Assembly (NCBI GenBank): GCA_039934035.1
Contig: JBDTMZ010000002.1
Coordinates: 1 to 64,000, forward strand
Origin: Solibacter sp039934035
GTDB lineage: Bacteria; Acidobacteriota; Terriglobia; Bryobacterales; Bryobacteraceae
DNA: 64,000 nt
Direction: 5' to 3'
The notes under the pieces are model-generated. The model searched no databases. It was not told the origin of the DNA and saw nothing but the letters and a program-made list of their open reading frames with translations. Made by a program: the position numbers and the translations under genes. Positions within the stretch are counted from its first letter, which is position 1, and each line of letters opens with the position of its first letter. Shown here piece after piece: positions 56,184-64,000 of this stretch.

Positions 56184-57662
56184 CTATTTACACGTGAAGT
56201 TCGCGGCATCGTCCGTGCTGCCCGTACCGCGGTATACCGCGGTCTGAGGAAACGGGCAGAGCGGTCGTGTGCGTTCGGTCTTGCCGTTCTGCACGCGCGC
56301 CGCAATCACGCTGGACGGAGCTTTGCCCTTTTCCACCCAAGTTTCCAGGGCGTCCAGCATGTCGAACTGATTCGGACCGTCGCCGCCTCCGCAGTGCGCC
56401 ATTCCCGGCGCCATAAACAGCCGGTAGTTGGACTGCACTTTGTCCGCGCCGCCCATCGCCGCCAGCACGCTCTGGTAGTACAGCACGCTGGTCCACGGGG
56501 AGATCTGCGGGTCGCTCCAACCGTGGTATTGGATCAACTTGCCGCCACGCCCGAAATAGGCCTTCAGCTCCGGATCCAGCGCATCGATGAGGCCGGCGTC
56601 CACGCGCGCCGCCAACCCCGCATCCCTGGGAAATTCCAGCGAAGTGAAATTCCAATTCGCATCCTTGAATACCACGTAGCGAAAGTGATCCAGCCCGATG
56701 GCAAACGGCCGCGCGCCCGCCATGGTGCCCCAACCCAGTTCGCTGCCCGGCTCGTGTCCGGGGAAGATCAGCTTTCCGTCGGAGTCGTGCACTCCCGCAT
56801 AGATTTTACGCAGCGCCGCCACCTGCGCAGCGGAGAGGCACCCGTCGCTGCCCTGGCCTTTGCAGGCCACCGTTTCGACGTCGAACCGGCAGGCGCGCGG
56901 ATTCTCCAGCACGCCGTCCTTCACGCCGTCCTGCGCATCGCACGCCGAGAGCACGGCGCGATGAAGCGTCGCGAGTTTGTCCGCCGGCAGCGCGCTGGCC
57001 TCGCTGGCACGCACCGCCTGGGCGATCCACAGGCTCTGCGTCGCGCGCCCGGTCCAATTGCTCGCCGGCGCGCCGGCCACGATGCCGTCGAAATCCGCGG
57101 GATAGCGCTGGGCCTCTTTCAAACCCTGCTTGCCGCCCGCCGAACAACCGTTCCAATACGACAGTTTTGGTCCCGACCCGTAAAACGCGGTGATCATCGC
57201 CTTGGCCTTCACGGCCATCTCGTGCTCCGAACGGTAGGCGTAATCGATCAGCTTCTCGGGATGCCCCAAGGCGAAACTGCCGCCTCCCCCTGCGTGTCCC
57301 GTATCCGTCGAGCTGGTCGCGTAGCCGCGCCGTACGGCCGCCGCCATGTCCCCGTAGCTGATGCTGCCCGCCCAGCCGCCATTGCCGACAGCCTGGTATT
57401 TACCGTTCCAGCCTTCGACCGGGAGCCACACTTCGAGCTTGATATCCGAGTCTTTGGACGGGGCCACCGTCGCGGTCACCCGGCAGAATGCTGCCAGCTT
57501 CTGGTACGGCGCGGCCTGTCCGGTGGGCGGCGCGAATGCTCCCGTACCTACGACCTTCGCGAGAGTGATGGTGGTATCGGCCAGCGTGAGCGCCGCGAGG
57601 GAATCGCAGGAAGCGCCCCAGGAAGTAGCCAGCGTGAAGAGCAAACAGAACACGGTTCGCAT
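56184..57662 (-). CDS. tannase/feruloyl esterase family hydrolase
   Basis: The 492-residue protein has a signal peptide (MRTVFCLLFTLATSWGASC). The alpha/beta-hydrolase nucleophile elbow is GCSAGGKQGLKEAQ (around residue 185), followed by FDGIVAGAPASNW. A large lid carries Cys pairs (CDAQDGVKDGVLENPRACRF), and a C-terminal Asp/His region (LIQYHGWSDPQISPWTSVLY and MAPGMAHCGGGDGPNQFDML) completes the triad. The family cleaves gallate or ferulate esters of plant material outside the cell. This fits a soil bacterium. It stands alone; the TIM-barrel gene upstream starts its own signal peptide 60 bases away. Confidence 0.93.
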   Translation of the reverse strand: MRTVFCLLFTLATSWGASCDSLAALTLADTTITLAKVVGTGAFAPPTGQAAPYQKLAAFCRVTATVAPSKDSDIKLEVWLPVEGWNGKYQAVGNGGWAGSISYGDMAAAVRRGYATSSTDTGHAGGGGSFALGHPEKLIDYAYRSEHEMAVKAKAMITAFYGSGPKLSYWNGCSAGGKQGLKEAQRYPADFDGIVAGAPASNWTGRATQSLWIAQAVRASEASALPADKLATLHRAVLSACDAQDGVKDGVLENPRACRFDVETVACKGQGSDGCLSAAQVAALRKIYAGVHDSDGKLIFPGHEPGSELGWGTMAGARPFAIGLDHFRYVVFKDANWNFTSLEFPRDAGLAARVDAGLIDALDPELKAYFGRGGKLIQYHGWSDPQISPWTSVLYYQSVLAAMGGADKVQSNYRLFMAPGMAHCGGGDGPNQFDMLDALETWVEKGKAPSSVIAARVQNGKTERTRPLCPFPQTAVYRGTGSTDDAANFTCK

Positions 57663-57721
57663 CAGACGGAACTATATCCCGGCCCGGCCGCCTCTGTCCA
57701 GAGCAAATGTGTGTCCCCGCG

Positions 57722-58699
57722 TTAGCCGGCGTATGCCGAGGCGATCTGTTTGCGGACGAAATCCAGATCTTTGCGGAAGGCGTTGATTTCGTCCTTCGGG
57801 TCGTAGCGCACTTCGATGGTGACCGGACCCACATAACGGATGCGCGCCAGCGCCGCGAAGAAGGTCTTCCAGTCCACGACCCCCTCGCCCAGCGGACAAG
57901 CAGCGGCCTTCGCGGCTCCGGCAGCATCCTTACCCCAGGTAAAATCGCGCACCGTCACGGCCTTCAACTTGGATGTCACCAGGCGGGTCGCCAGGGCCGC
58001 GCCGCTCGCGCCGAGATTCTCCGTCGCATACCCGGGATCGAAATCGTGGCCTACCCAGCGCGGGTCGATGCCTCGAAGCATGCCGTTCACGTCCCACACG
58101 CTGGCGCCGGCCGATTCCGCGGTGCCGTTATGCACGGCCATGGCGACGTTGTAAGCGCGCGCGATCGACGCCAACTGCAGCAGGTCGCGCTGCACCTCGG
58201 TTTGCCGTGCCTCCAGGTCGGGCGCATTGCCCCACTTCCAATCGCCCGGGCGGAACAGTCCGACGCCCATGAAACCCGCGATGCTCAAAACCTGGCGGCC
58301 GTAGGGATCGTTGGCCGAGATCACATTGGTGGTGATAATCGGTACGTCCAGCCCCACCCCTGCGATGGCTTCGATGCCGCGCATGAGATCGCTCCCCGCC
58401 TGCTCGGGCGGAATGTGGCTGCCCGGCACGACGGCCAGATTGCAGCCATCGAAGCCCAGATCGCGCAACACCATTCCGACGGCTTCGTATTCCACCTTGA
58501 TCAGGTGCTGCGAGTACAGGCAAACGGCGGGCGTGGTGCGCGCCTTAGGCGGGGTGCGGGGCCTGGGTACGCGGGGCCCGTCGGGTGCGCCCGGCATTGG
58601 CGGGATGGCGGGCGGCGCGGCGCCGGGGGGCTGCTGTTGCGCGATGGCCGCCGCCGCCGCGGCGATGCCTGTCAGAATTCCCCGTCTCGTGATTGCCAT
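57722..58699 (-). CDS. Tat-exported sugar phosphate isomerase/epimerase-like TIM barrel
   Basis: About 325 residues from ATG 58699 (MAITRRGILTGIAAAAAAIA), a twin-arginine signal; an ATG four codons upstream is possible. After a Pro-rich linker the barrel runs from TPAVCLYSQHLIKVEYEAVG through FDGCNLAVVPG, MAVHNGTAESAG and WVGHDFDPGYATENLG to IRYVGPVTIEVRY. This is the AP endonuclease 2/xylose isomerase-like pattern with His, Asp and Glu metal ligands. Families of this kind with Tat signals are common in Acidobacteriota and Planctomycetes and act on sugars or inositols; the substrate is unknown. Confidence 0.85.
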   Translation of the reverse strand: MAITRRGILTGIAAAAAAIAQQQPPGAAPPAIPPMPGAPDGPRVPRPRTPPKARTTPAVCLYSQHLIKVEYEAVGMVLRDLGFDGCNLAVVPGSHIPPEQAGSDLMRGIEAIAGVGLDVPIITTNVISANDPYGRQVLSIAGFMGVGLFRPGDWKWGNAPDLEARQTEVQRDLLQLASIARAYNVAMAVHNGTAESAGASVWDVNGMLRGIDPRWVGHDFDPGYATENLGASGAALATRLVTSKLKAVTVRDFTWGKDAAGAAKAAACPLGEGVVDWKTFFAALARIRYVGPVTIEVRYDPKDEINAFRKDLDFVRKQIASAYAG

Positions 58700-58737
58700 C
58701 CGGTTGCCCACAGGAACGTTCGTCCCTGATATTGTAG

Positions 58738-59769
58738 CTACTTCCCGGCCCGTGGCTTGGGCGCAGGCAGCGTGGCCTTCCGGATGGCCGTCTCACGGTC
58801 GCCCTGCTGCCATTGCGCCTGCAGGTCCACATCGGAAATACCGGCCGTGCGGCCCACCAACAGGAAGGCCGGCAATGCGTAGCGCAGCGTCTTCCAGCGC
58901 GCCATATCGACCAGGGAAGGCAGTGCCCGATCGCGAATCAGATTCAGCGCGGCCGTGGTACCGGCTTTGCCGTTCTGCTCGGTCAGGGTGACCAGCGCGA
59001 GCGCCGCCTGCTGGCGGTCGCCCAGCACAATGGAATTCAGCATTTCCACCATCCAGGTGGGTTCGATCTTCAAATTCAGCTCCGGGCGCTTCTGCGCAAG
59101 CACAGCGATGGCCATCATGGCGCGAACGGCGTTGGCGCGGACCGCTGGCTCGGCATCCTGCATGGCAAATTGCAGGTCTTTGATGACCTGATCTTTCTTC
59201 GGTGCGTAGGCAATCACGGCCGCCGCGACTGCCCGCTCCTCCGGCTCGGCCCCAGTGCGCAGGACGTCGCGCAGCGTGGCCAGATTGTCCACCGCCAGGC
59301 TGGCGAATTGCTCCTGCACCCGGCGCGCTGCCGGGTCCGCCATGCGCGATTCGCCGGCAGTCAAGTCTTCCGCCGCATTTCCGAACTGAGCGGCGCGCTC
59401 GACCGCGCCTACGTATTCCTGATAGGCCGCCATGATTGCCTCGGGCAGGGCGGCGGTGCCGGCGGGCGATGGGCGCACGCCGAAATGGGGCGCTCCGCGC
59501 TCCTCAATCCCAATGAACAGGATGACGCTCTTGCCGTCGCAGCACACTGCCTCGACGCGCGCCGCCGCCACGCCGGGCAGCAGTTCGAGCTTCTCCTCCA
59601 TATCGCCCCGCGAAGGCGGCAAAGGGGCGCCCGTCTTCAGGTCGAGGGTTTCGACCACTTTGTCTGGAGTGAGTTTGCGTAGTCCGTAGAAGTTGATGTC
59701 GCCGGTAATCGGGGGTTGGGCCGCGGCGGTGCACACCACCGCCGCGAGTATCGCGAACTTCAGAAGCAC
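58738..59769 (-). CDS. POTRA-like domain plus HEAT-repeat protein, unrecognised
   Basis: About 343 residues from a GTG at 59769, chosen because it gives a signal peptide (LLKFAILAAVVCTAAAQ). Residues about 20-90 look like a POTRA domain: ITGDINFYGLRKLTPDKVVE, then a Gly turn, LELLPGVAAARVEAVCC and a last strand VILFIGIEERG. After a linker, residues about 165-330 are alpha-helical HEAT-like repeats (EERAVAAAVIAYAPKKDQVI; EPAVRANAVRAMMAIAVLAQ). POTRA domains usually dock unfolded outer-membrane or division proteins; a POTRA-HEAT combination without a barrel is unusual. The domain calls are from pattern only. Confidence 0.7.
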   Translation of the reverse strand: MLLKFAILAAVVCTAAAQPPITGDINFYGLRKLTPDKVVETLDLKTGAPLPPSRGDMEEKLELLPGVAAARVEAVCCDGKSVILFIGIEERGAPHFGVRPSPAGTAALPEAIMAAYQEYVGAVERAAQFGNAAEDLTAGESRMADPAARRVQEQFASLAVDNLATLRDVLRTGAEPEERAVAAAVIAYAPKKDQVIKDLQFAMQDAEPAVRANAVRAMMAIAVLAQKRPELNLKIEPTWMVEMLNSIVLGDRQQAALALVTLTEQNGKAGTTAALNLIRDRALPSLVDMARWKTLRYALPAFLLVGRTAGISDVDLQAQWQQGDRETAIRKATLPAPKPRAGK

Positions 59770-59801
59770 ACTACTCAGACGCGCCAGATCGAAATTCGGG
59801 T

Positions 59802-60242
59802 TCAGTTGCGTGCTTGCTGTTGCGCCAGCGGACCGATTACGGGCAGCACAATCGTCTTGCCCTGATAGGCCATGACCAGCATGTAGATGAAAAGACATAA
59901 AATCGCCAGCGAAATCAGCGGCAGCAGTGCCCACATGTGCAGCATCACGAACACTATGTTCGCCGCGATGCTGGCCACGATGCATGCGACGTTCAGAAAG
60001 ATCGATTGGAAGGCGTGAAAACGAATCACCGGATTCCGGTTGTACGGTGTCAGGATCAGGAACAGAATTCCCGTGACCAGCCCCAGCACATAGCACAATG
60101 CCGCCGCCACATTCTCCGCGAGGCCCTCGGACTGCTGCACACCGGGACCGGCTGCAGCGGAAGGCGCCGCTCCTGCCCGGCTACCGCACTTCGCACAGAA
60201 CTGCCCCTCCATCGATGCACCGCATGTCGCACAAAACGCCAT
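59802..60242 (-). CDS. zinc-ribbon DUF4870-type membrane protein
   Basis: The 146-residue protein begins with a zinc ribbon (MAFCATCGASMEGQFCAKCG; four Cys as two CxxC). An Ala/Pro linker follows, then a DUF4870 membrane part with about three helices (NVAAALCYVLGLVTGILFLI; ACIVASIAANIVFVMLHMW; LISLAILCLFIYMLVMAYQG) and the family motif PYNRNPVIRFHAFQSIFL. The family has no established function. It precedes the POTRA-HEAT gene by 32 bases on the same strand. Confidence 0.88.
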   Translation of the reverse strand: MAFCATCGASMEGQFCAKCGSRAGAAPSAAAGPGVQQSEGLAENVAAALCYVLGLVTGILFLILTPYNRNPVIRFHAFQSIFLNVACIVASIAANIVFVMLHMWALLPLISLAILCLFIYMLVMAYQGKTIVLPVIGPLAQQQARN

Positions 60243-60309
60243 ATTGGGAATTCCTCCACCTAGACTCTAATGGGTGACGCGCCCGAGGGCAACCGTCGTC
60301 TGCCCCCGA

Positions 60310-60468
60310 TTAGTGTCCTGGAGGCCCGATTACGAACTGCGGCACCACCGCGCCGATCGCCGCACCCACCCAAAGGGCGGGCGTGCCCATCCCCATCGCC
60401 GCCACCAGAAGCCCCGAGAGCGCTCCAATTCCGGCGCCGACCACTGCCAGCATCAATCGTTTGGCCAT
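60310..60468 (-). CDS. 52-residue membrane peptide, glycine-zipper-like
   Basis: The frame reads MAKRLMLAVVGAGIGALSGL, LVAAMGMGTPALWVGAAIGA and VVPQFVIGPPGH. Two hydrophobic, Gly/Ala-rich helices are separated by a short turn, as in small glycine-zipper membrane proteins. The Shine-Dalgarno sequence is weak. It lies 67 bases upstream of the zinc-ribbon gene on the same strand. No family recognised; supported by its clean helix pattern and by the lack of a better frame. Confidence 0.5.
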   Translation of the reverse strand: MAKRLMLAVVGAGIGALSGLLVAAMGMGTPALWVGAAIGAVVPQFVIGPPGH

Positions 60469-60679
60469 TTCAGTTCGTCTTCCGCTCGCTTTCCACGCAG
60501 GATTTCAGGTTCGATGCCGCAGGCATTGTTCCCCTCCAATTATCGCCCCCCAATGGCTGTTTCTGCCAGTGTGATGAGATGTCCCGGCGCCACCGGCCGT
60601 TGCTGCTGCTCGCCTTTCCGGTCGTCGCCCGTGCGCTCTAACCGCTCGTCGGCCCGTGCCGGGTGCGATAATCCGAGTC

Positions 60680-62026
60680 GTGCGCTCGATCATTGAACCC
60701 TTTCGCATCAAGAGCGTGGAGCCGCTGCGCCACACCACGCCGGAAGAGCGGCAGCACTACCTGGAAGCCGCCGGCTTCAACCTCTTTCTCATCGACGCCC
60801 GCAATATTCTGATCGACCTGCTGACGGACTCCGGCACCAGCGCCATGTCCACCGAGCAGTGGGCGGCCATCATGCGCGGCGATGAAAGTTACGCGGGCGG
60901 CGACAGTTTCTTCCGCCTGAAGAAGGCCGCCGACGAGCTGACCGGCTTTCGTCACATGGTGCCCACCCACCAGGGGCGCGCCGCCGAGCGCATACTCTTC
61001 ACCGTGCTCTGCAAGCCCGGCGATGTGGTGCCGAGCAATACCCACTTCGACACCACCCGCGCCAACGTGGAAGCTACCGGAGCGCGCGCCGTCGATCTGC
61101 CCGTCCCGGAAGCGCGCGACACGCAGGCGCGGCTCGATTTCAAAGGCAATATGGACGTGGCCGCGCTTGAAGCGCTGATCGCCCAGGAAGGGGCGGCGCG
61201 CATTCCGCTGGTGATGCTCACTGTCACCAACAACTCCGGGGGCGGCCAGCCCGTGTCCATGGCGAACATCGAGGCGGTGAAAGCGGTGTGCGCGCAACAC
61301 GGCATTCCGCTCTATCTGGACGCCTGCCGTTTTGCGGAAAATGCCTGGTTCATTCGCCTGCGCGAGGCAGGCTACGCCTCCTGGACGCCCAGGCAGATTG
61401 CGCAGAAGATGTTCCGCCTGGCGGATGGCTGCACCTTCTCCGCGAAGAAGGACGCCTTCGCCAATATCGGCGGCATGCTCTGCGGCAATGACGACCGCGT
61501 CTTCGCGCTGGAGACCAATCTGCTGATCCTCACCGAAGGCTTTCCCACGTATGGCGGGCTCGCCGGGCGCGATCTCGACGCCATCGCCGTCGGCCTCGAG
61601 GAAATCCTGGACATCCACTACCTCCACTACCGCATCACGTCCACGGGTTACCTGGGACGCCACATTGCCGATCATGGCGTGCCCATCGTGGAGCCGCCGG
61701 GCGGCCACGCCATCTATGTCGATGCCGCGCGCATGCTGCCGCATATCCCGCCCGCACAGTTCCCAGGACAGGCTCTGGCGGTGGAACTCTATCGCCACGC
61801 GGGCATTCGCAGCGTGGAAATCGGCAGCCTGATGTTCGGCGATGCGGCGCGCCACGAGCTGCTGCGCCTGGCCATTCCGCGGCGCGTCTATACGCAGAGC
61901 CACATCGATTACGTGGTCGAAGCGATCCTCGAAGTGAACGAGCGCAAGCACGAGATTCGCGGCATGGAAATTGTCGACGGTCCGCCCGTATTGCGCCATT
62001 TCAGCGCGCGAATGCGCCAGCTATAA
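60680..62026 (+). CDS. tryptophanase / tyrosine phenol-lyase family enzyme
   Basis: About 448 residues from GTG 60680 (VRSIIEPFRIKSVEPLRHTT), the canonical N-terminus of the family; an ATG 24 bases upstream is less likely. Conserved features: FLIDARNILIDLLTDSGTSA, MRGDESYAGGDSFFRLKKAA, PTHQGRGAER-like PTHQGRAAERIL, VTNNSGGGQPVSMANIEAVK, DACRFAENAWFI, the pyridoxal-phosphate Lys in TFSAKKDAFANIGG, EGFPTYGGLAGRDLDAIAVG and the C-terminal VLRHFSARMRQL. The enzyme beta-eliminates indole from tryptophan or phenol from tyrosine, with pyruvate and ammonia. I cannot decide between the two substrates. Thirteen bases separate it from the permease gene. Confidence 0.92.
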   Translation: MRSIIEPFRIKSVEPLRHTTPEERQHYLEAAGFNLFLIDARNILIDLLTDSGTSAMSTEQWAAIMRGDESYAGGDSFFRLKKAADELTGFRHMVPTHQGRAAERILFTVLCKPGDVVPSNTHFDTTRANVEATGARAVDLPVPEARDTQARLDFKGNMDVAALEALIAQEGAARIPLVMLTVTNNSGGGQPVSMANIEAVKAVCAQHGIPLYLDACRFAENAWFIRLREAGYASWTPRQIAQKMFRLADGCTFSAKKDAFANIGGMLCGNDDRVFALETNLLILTEGFPTYGGLAGRDLDAIAVGLEEILDIHYLHYRITSTGYLGRHIADHGVPIVEPPGGHAIYVDAARMLPHIPPAQFPGQALAVELYRHAGIRSVEIGSLMFGDAARHELLRLAIPRRVYTQSHIDYVVEAILEVNERKHEIRGMEIVDGPPVLRHFSARMRQL

Positions 62027-62038
62027 TTGAAGGTCCCT

Positions 62039-62476
62039 ATGACCCCGAAATTGTGGCTCAGCCTGCAGGTGGCCGGTGTGTCGACGGCAGGCGGGTTGGT
62101 CTTGGGGCTGTGGCTGGCATACCGCCTGTCCACGCGCGTCCGCCCCGGCCGCAAGGCGCTGCTGGGCGCACTCATCGTTCTTTGGGCCGTACCCCTGATT
62201 CTGGCGGCGTACCTGATTCTGCGCCCCGCGTTCCCCTGGCAGGCCGGCGCCGCTGTGGGAACTCTGGCCGCGCTGCCGGTGGTGGTGCTGGGCTCGCGCT
62301 CCCGCGTGACAGAGGTCGATCGCGCGTATGGCGACGCGGCTCGCAGCCTCGGCTGCTCGGAGTGGCGCATCTTCTGGCGGGTCATGCTGCCGCTGGCGTG
62401 GCCGGCGATGCTGACCGCCGCGGCGCTGGCGTTTCTCCGCGTGTGGGCGGAGTGGTGCATCGTGGCTGCCTTATGA
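62039..62476 (+). CDS. short ModB-like ABC permease
   Basis: The 145-residue protein begins MTPKLWLSLQVAGVSTAGGL. It has about four membrane helices and the coupling-loop EAA motif as DAARSLGCSEWRIFWRVMLP LAWP. Canonical ModB has about 220-230 residues and five to six helices; here the central part is compressed and the C-terminal helix after the loop is cut short (RVWAEWCIVAAL). It overlaps the ATPase-like gene by four bases (ATGA). With its partner lacking catalytic residues, ordinary molybdate transport is doubtful. Confidence 0.8.
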   Translation: MTPKLWLSLQVAGVSTAGGLVLGLWLAYRLSTRVRPGRKALLGALIVLWAVPLILAAYLILRPAFPWQAGAAVGTLAALPVVVLGSRSRVTEVDRAYGDAARSLGCSEWRIFWRVMLPLAWPAMLTAAALAFLRVWAEWCIVAAL

Positions 62477-63486
62477 CCCACGCCCGCATCGCCGGTAGCG
62501 AACTCGAGATCGACCTCGCGCTGCCCGATGGCATCACTGCACTGCACGGCCCCGCGGGCTCCGGCAAAACGGCGCTGCTCGAATCCATCGCCGGCTTCCG
62601 GCGTCCCGCGCGAGGCCGCATTCTGGTGGGTGACGCCATTGTTTTCGACGCGGAGGCCGGCGTGAATCTCCCGGCGCGGCAACGGCGTTGCGGCTGGGTC
62701 GGCGCGAACGAAGCCCTGTTCCCGCACATGACGGTTCGCCAGAACCTTCTCTTCGCGGCGGGCCGCTGGGCGCCCCTGGAACGCACCCGGCGCGTCGCCG
62801 AAATGTTGGAACGTTTCGAACTGGCCGACACTCTCGAAATGCGCCCGCACCATTTGAGTGCCGCGCGCCGTCTGCGTGTGGAGGTGGCGCGCGCCCTCAT
62901 GTCGGAACCGCGCGCCCTGCTGCTCGACCGCCGCCAACCCGATGAGGCCCTGCTGCGGCTGCTCGCCGAAGCCTTCGACGGGCCCGCGCTGATCGTGATG
63001 GACAGCCTCGATCTCTGCTACGCCGCCGGTTGCCGGCTGGCGCTCATCGAAGGCGGCCATCTCGCCGGCTGCGGCCCTGCCCGCGATCTGATGGAGCGCC
63101 CCGAGAACGCAGATGCCGCGCGCCTGGCAGGCTTCAGCAACGTGTACGCCGCCACCGTGGCCGCGCTCGATCCGGGCCGCAATCACTGCCGCCTGGAGTG
63201 TCAGGATTTCGTGCTCAGCGCGCCTTACCTGAAAGGGCACCTCAATGGCGACCGCGTCTGGGTGGGCATTCGCGCCGAAGACGTCCGGGTGCATACCGAT
63301 TCCATGGAGGCTGACATTAACTACGTCCCCGTGGCTCTGCTGCGGGTGTTGGAGCGTCCGCGCACCGTCCGCCTGGAATTTGCCGGAGGCATCGCCGCCG
63401 AAATTTCGCGCGAACAGTTCGCGCGCCAGAAGGATAATAAAGGTTGGCAGGTGGAGTTCCCTCCCGCGGCGCTCCGTGTGTTTTAG
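62473..63486 (+). CDS. ModC-like ABC protein with only Walker A intact
   Basis: The 337-residue protein keeps Walker A (GPAGSGKT, residues 26-33) and the C-terminal TOBE-like domain (YLKGHLNGDRVWVGIRAEDV). The other ABC motifs are altered. The Q loop reads WVGANEALFPH with Ala78 at the Gln position. The signature LSGGQ is LSAAR (128-132). Walker B ends LLLDRR, with Arg in place of the catalytic Glu. The switch His is Asp177 (VMDSLD). It should bind ATP but hardly hydrolyse it. The frame is intact and coupled to the permease gene, so it is not a simple pseudogene. It lies between the tryptophanase family gene and an FmdE-like gene. Confidence 0.85.
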   Translation: MTHARIAGSELEIDLALPDGITALHGPAGSGKTALLESIAGFRRPARGRILVGDAIVFDAEAGVNLPARQRRCGWVGANEALFPHMTVRQNLLFAAGRWAPLERTRRVAEMLERFELADTLEMRPHHLSAARRLRVEVARALMSEPRALLLDRRQPDEALLRLLAEAFDGPALIVMDSLDLCYAAGCRLALIEGGHLAGCGPARDLMERPENADAARLAGFSNVYAATVAALDPGRNHCRLECQDFVLSAPYLKGHLNGDRVWVGIRAEDVRVHTDSMEADINYVPVALLRVLERPRTVRLEFAGGIAAEISREQFARQKDNKGWQVEFPPAALRVF

Positions 63487-63488
63487 CC

Positions 63489-64000
63489 ATGCCGTTACAG
63501 ACTCTCGCCGAATATGAAGTGCTGGCAGTCCGGGTTCACGGGCATCTCTGCGCCGGGCAGGTGCTCGGCCTGCGCATGGCGATGCACGGCCTGACCCTGC
63601 TCGAACTTCAAGATCCGTTGGGCGGTGATCGCAAGCGCCTCATCTCTTATGTGGAGATCGATCGCTGCATGACGGACGCGATCGGCGTGGTGACGGGCTG
63701 CCGGCTCGGCAAACGCGCGCTGAAACTCCGCGATTTCGGTAAGGCGGCCGCGACGTTCTGCGATCTGCAGGCCGGGCGCGCCGTGCGGATCGCCGCGCGC
63801 GAAAGCAGCAAACAGCAGGCCCGCCGGCTCTATCCCGAACTGCCGGAGCGGGAGGCGCAAATGCGCGCCTATCGGGAAATGGACGCCGCGGACCTGTTCG
63901 ATACCCAGTGGGTTCAGGTGAGCATGCAGGAGGAAGATCTTCCCGGCTATAAGGCGGCGCGCGTAATCTGCGCGCAGTGCGGGGAAGCAATCAGTTTCCG
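63489..64000 (+). CDS. FmdE-like protein, runs off the right edge
   Basis: The first 170 residues are present. The start MPLQTLAEYEVLAVRVHGHL leads into the FmdE family motif HGHLCAGQVLGLRMAM, then EIDRCMTDAIGVVTGCRLGK and KLRDFGKAAATF. A zinc-binding Cys pair begins at the right edge (VICAQCGEAISF). FmdE proteins are accessory to molybdenum or tungsten formylmethanofuran and formate dehydrogenases in archaea and occur in many bacteria with unclear roles. It starts two bases after the ATPase-like stop. A molybdenum-related role for the cluster is inference. Confidence 0.88.
   Translation, partial: MPLQTLAEYEVLAVRVHGHLCAGQVLGLRMAMHGLTLLELQDPLGGDRKRLISYVEIDRCMTDAIGVVTGCRLGKRALKLRDFGKAAATFCDLQAGRAVRIAARESSKQQARRLYPELPEREAQMRAYREMDAADLFDTQWVQVSMQEEDLPGYKAARVICAQCGEAISF

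Noticed and set aside
62473..63486. ordinary molybdate transporter ATPase ModC
   Set aside because: Four of the five catalytic or coupling motifs are lost and no periplasmic binding protein gene is adjacent.

Overview
The window is GC-rich chromosomal DNA that reads best as a member of the Acidobacteriota, probably close to the Bryobacterales/Solibacter group. This is an inference from gene content: several PEP-CTERM secreted proteins, an Oar-like TonB-dependent receptor with an N-terminal carboxypeptidase-regulatory domain, a BlaI/BlaR1-TonB pair, an ImuA/ImuB/DnaE2 mutasome with a short ImuB, and a tannase-type esterase. No rRNA, tRNA or CRISPR array was found.

Layout. 1-3370: M16 protease, then two tandem PEP-CTERM paralogues behind a good sigma70-type promoter and closed by a strong terminator. 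3498-4124: a scrambled patch with a mini-copy of a ppdK fragment fused to the ppdK terminator, a small intact gene, and a frameshifted, truncated HNH nuclease. 4148-10750: minus-strand run recO-glyQ-glyS-ppdK. 10966-12990: mutL with the endonuclease motif. 13204-15638: blaI/blaR1-like pair, then hemH. 16695-18541: SPFH, ribbon-helix-helix and DUF3592 genes with a palindromic operator. 18652-19518: small CxxC protein and a RelE/HigB-type toxin-antitoxin pair. 19691-24893: imuA-imuB-dnaE2, with a nested inverted repeat inside the cassette. 25104-26331: small genes. 26572-29613: TonB-dependent receptor.

29526-38073 looks like a decayed defence island. It holds a C-terminally truncated JetA (Wadjet), MntA/HepT with a frameshifted toxin, an intact Fic protein flanked by two identical-spacing operators, a PEP-CTERM gene, a second broken Fic copy, and an SNF2 helicase joined by a deletion to the C-terminal half of a type III Res-like helicase-nuclease.

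38653-49561: L,D-transpeptidase, nifJ-type pyruvate:ferredoxin oxidoreductase overlapping a DHOD-like gene, tex, a pseudo-receiver/ATPase protein, a YPGGG-repeat secreted protein, a YfhO remnant and a Flp pilin. 49770-55986: DsbD-TlpA fusion, a DinB remnant beside short repeats, then three coupled or closely spaced genes (cNMP-binding thioredoxin-reductase-like protein, DUF4126, dihydrolipoamide-dehydrogenase-like flavoprotein). 56184-60468: tannase family esterase, TIM-barrel isomerase, POTRA-HEAT protein, zinc-ribbon DUF4870 protein and a 52-residue membrane peptide. 60680-64000: tryptophanase family enzyme, a short ModB-like permease, an ABC ATPase-like protein that has lost every catalytic motif except Walker A, and the start of an FmdE-like protein.

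The most striking points are the degenerate ABC pair, the Fic operators, the helicase fusion and the decayed island, and a set of intergenic repeats built from 7-, 8- or 10-bp units, several of them arranged as long perfect or nested inverted repeats.
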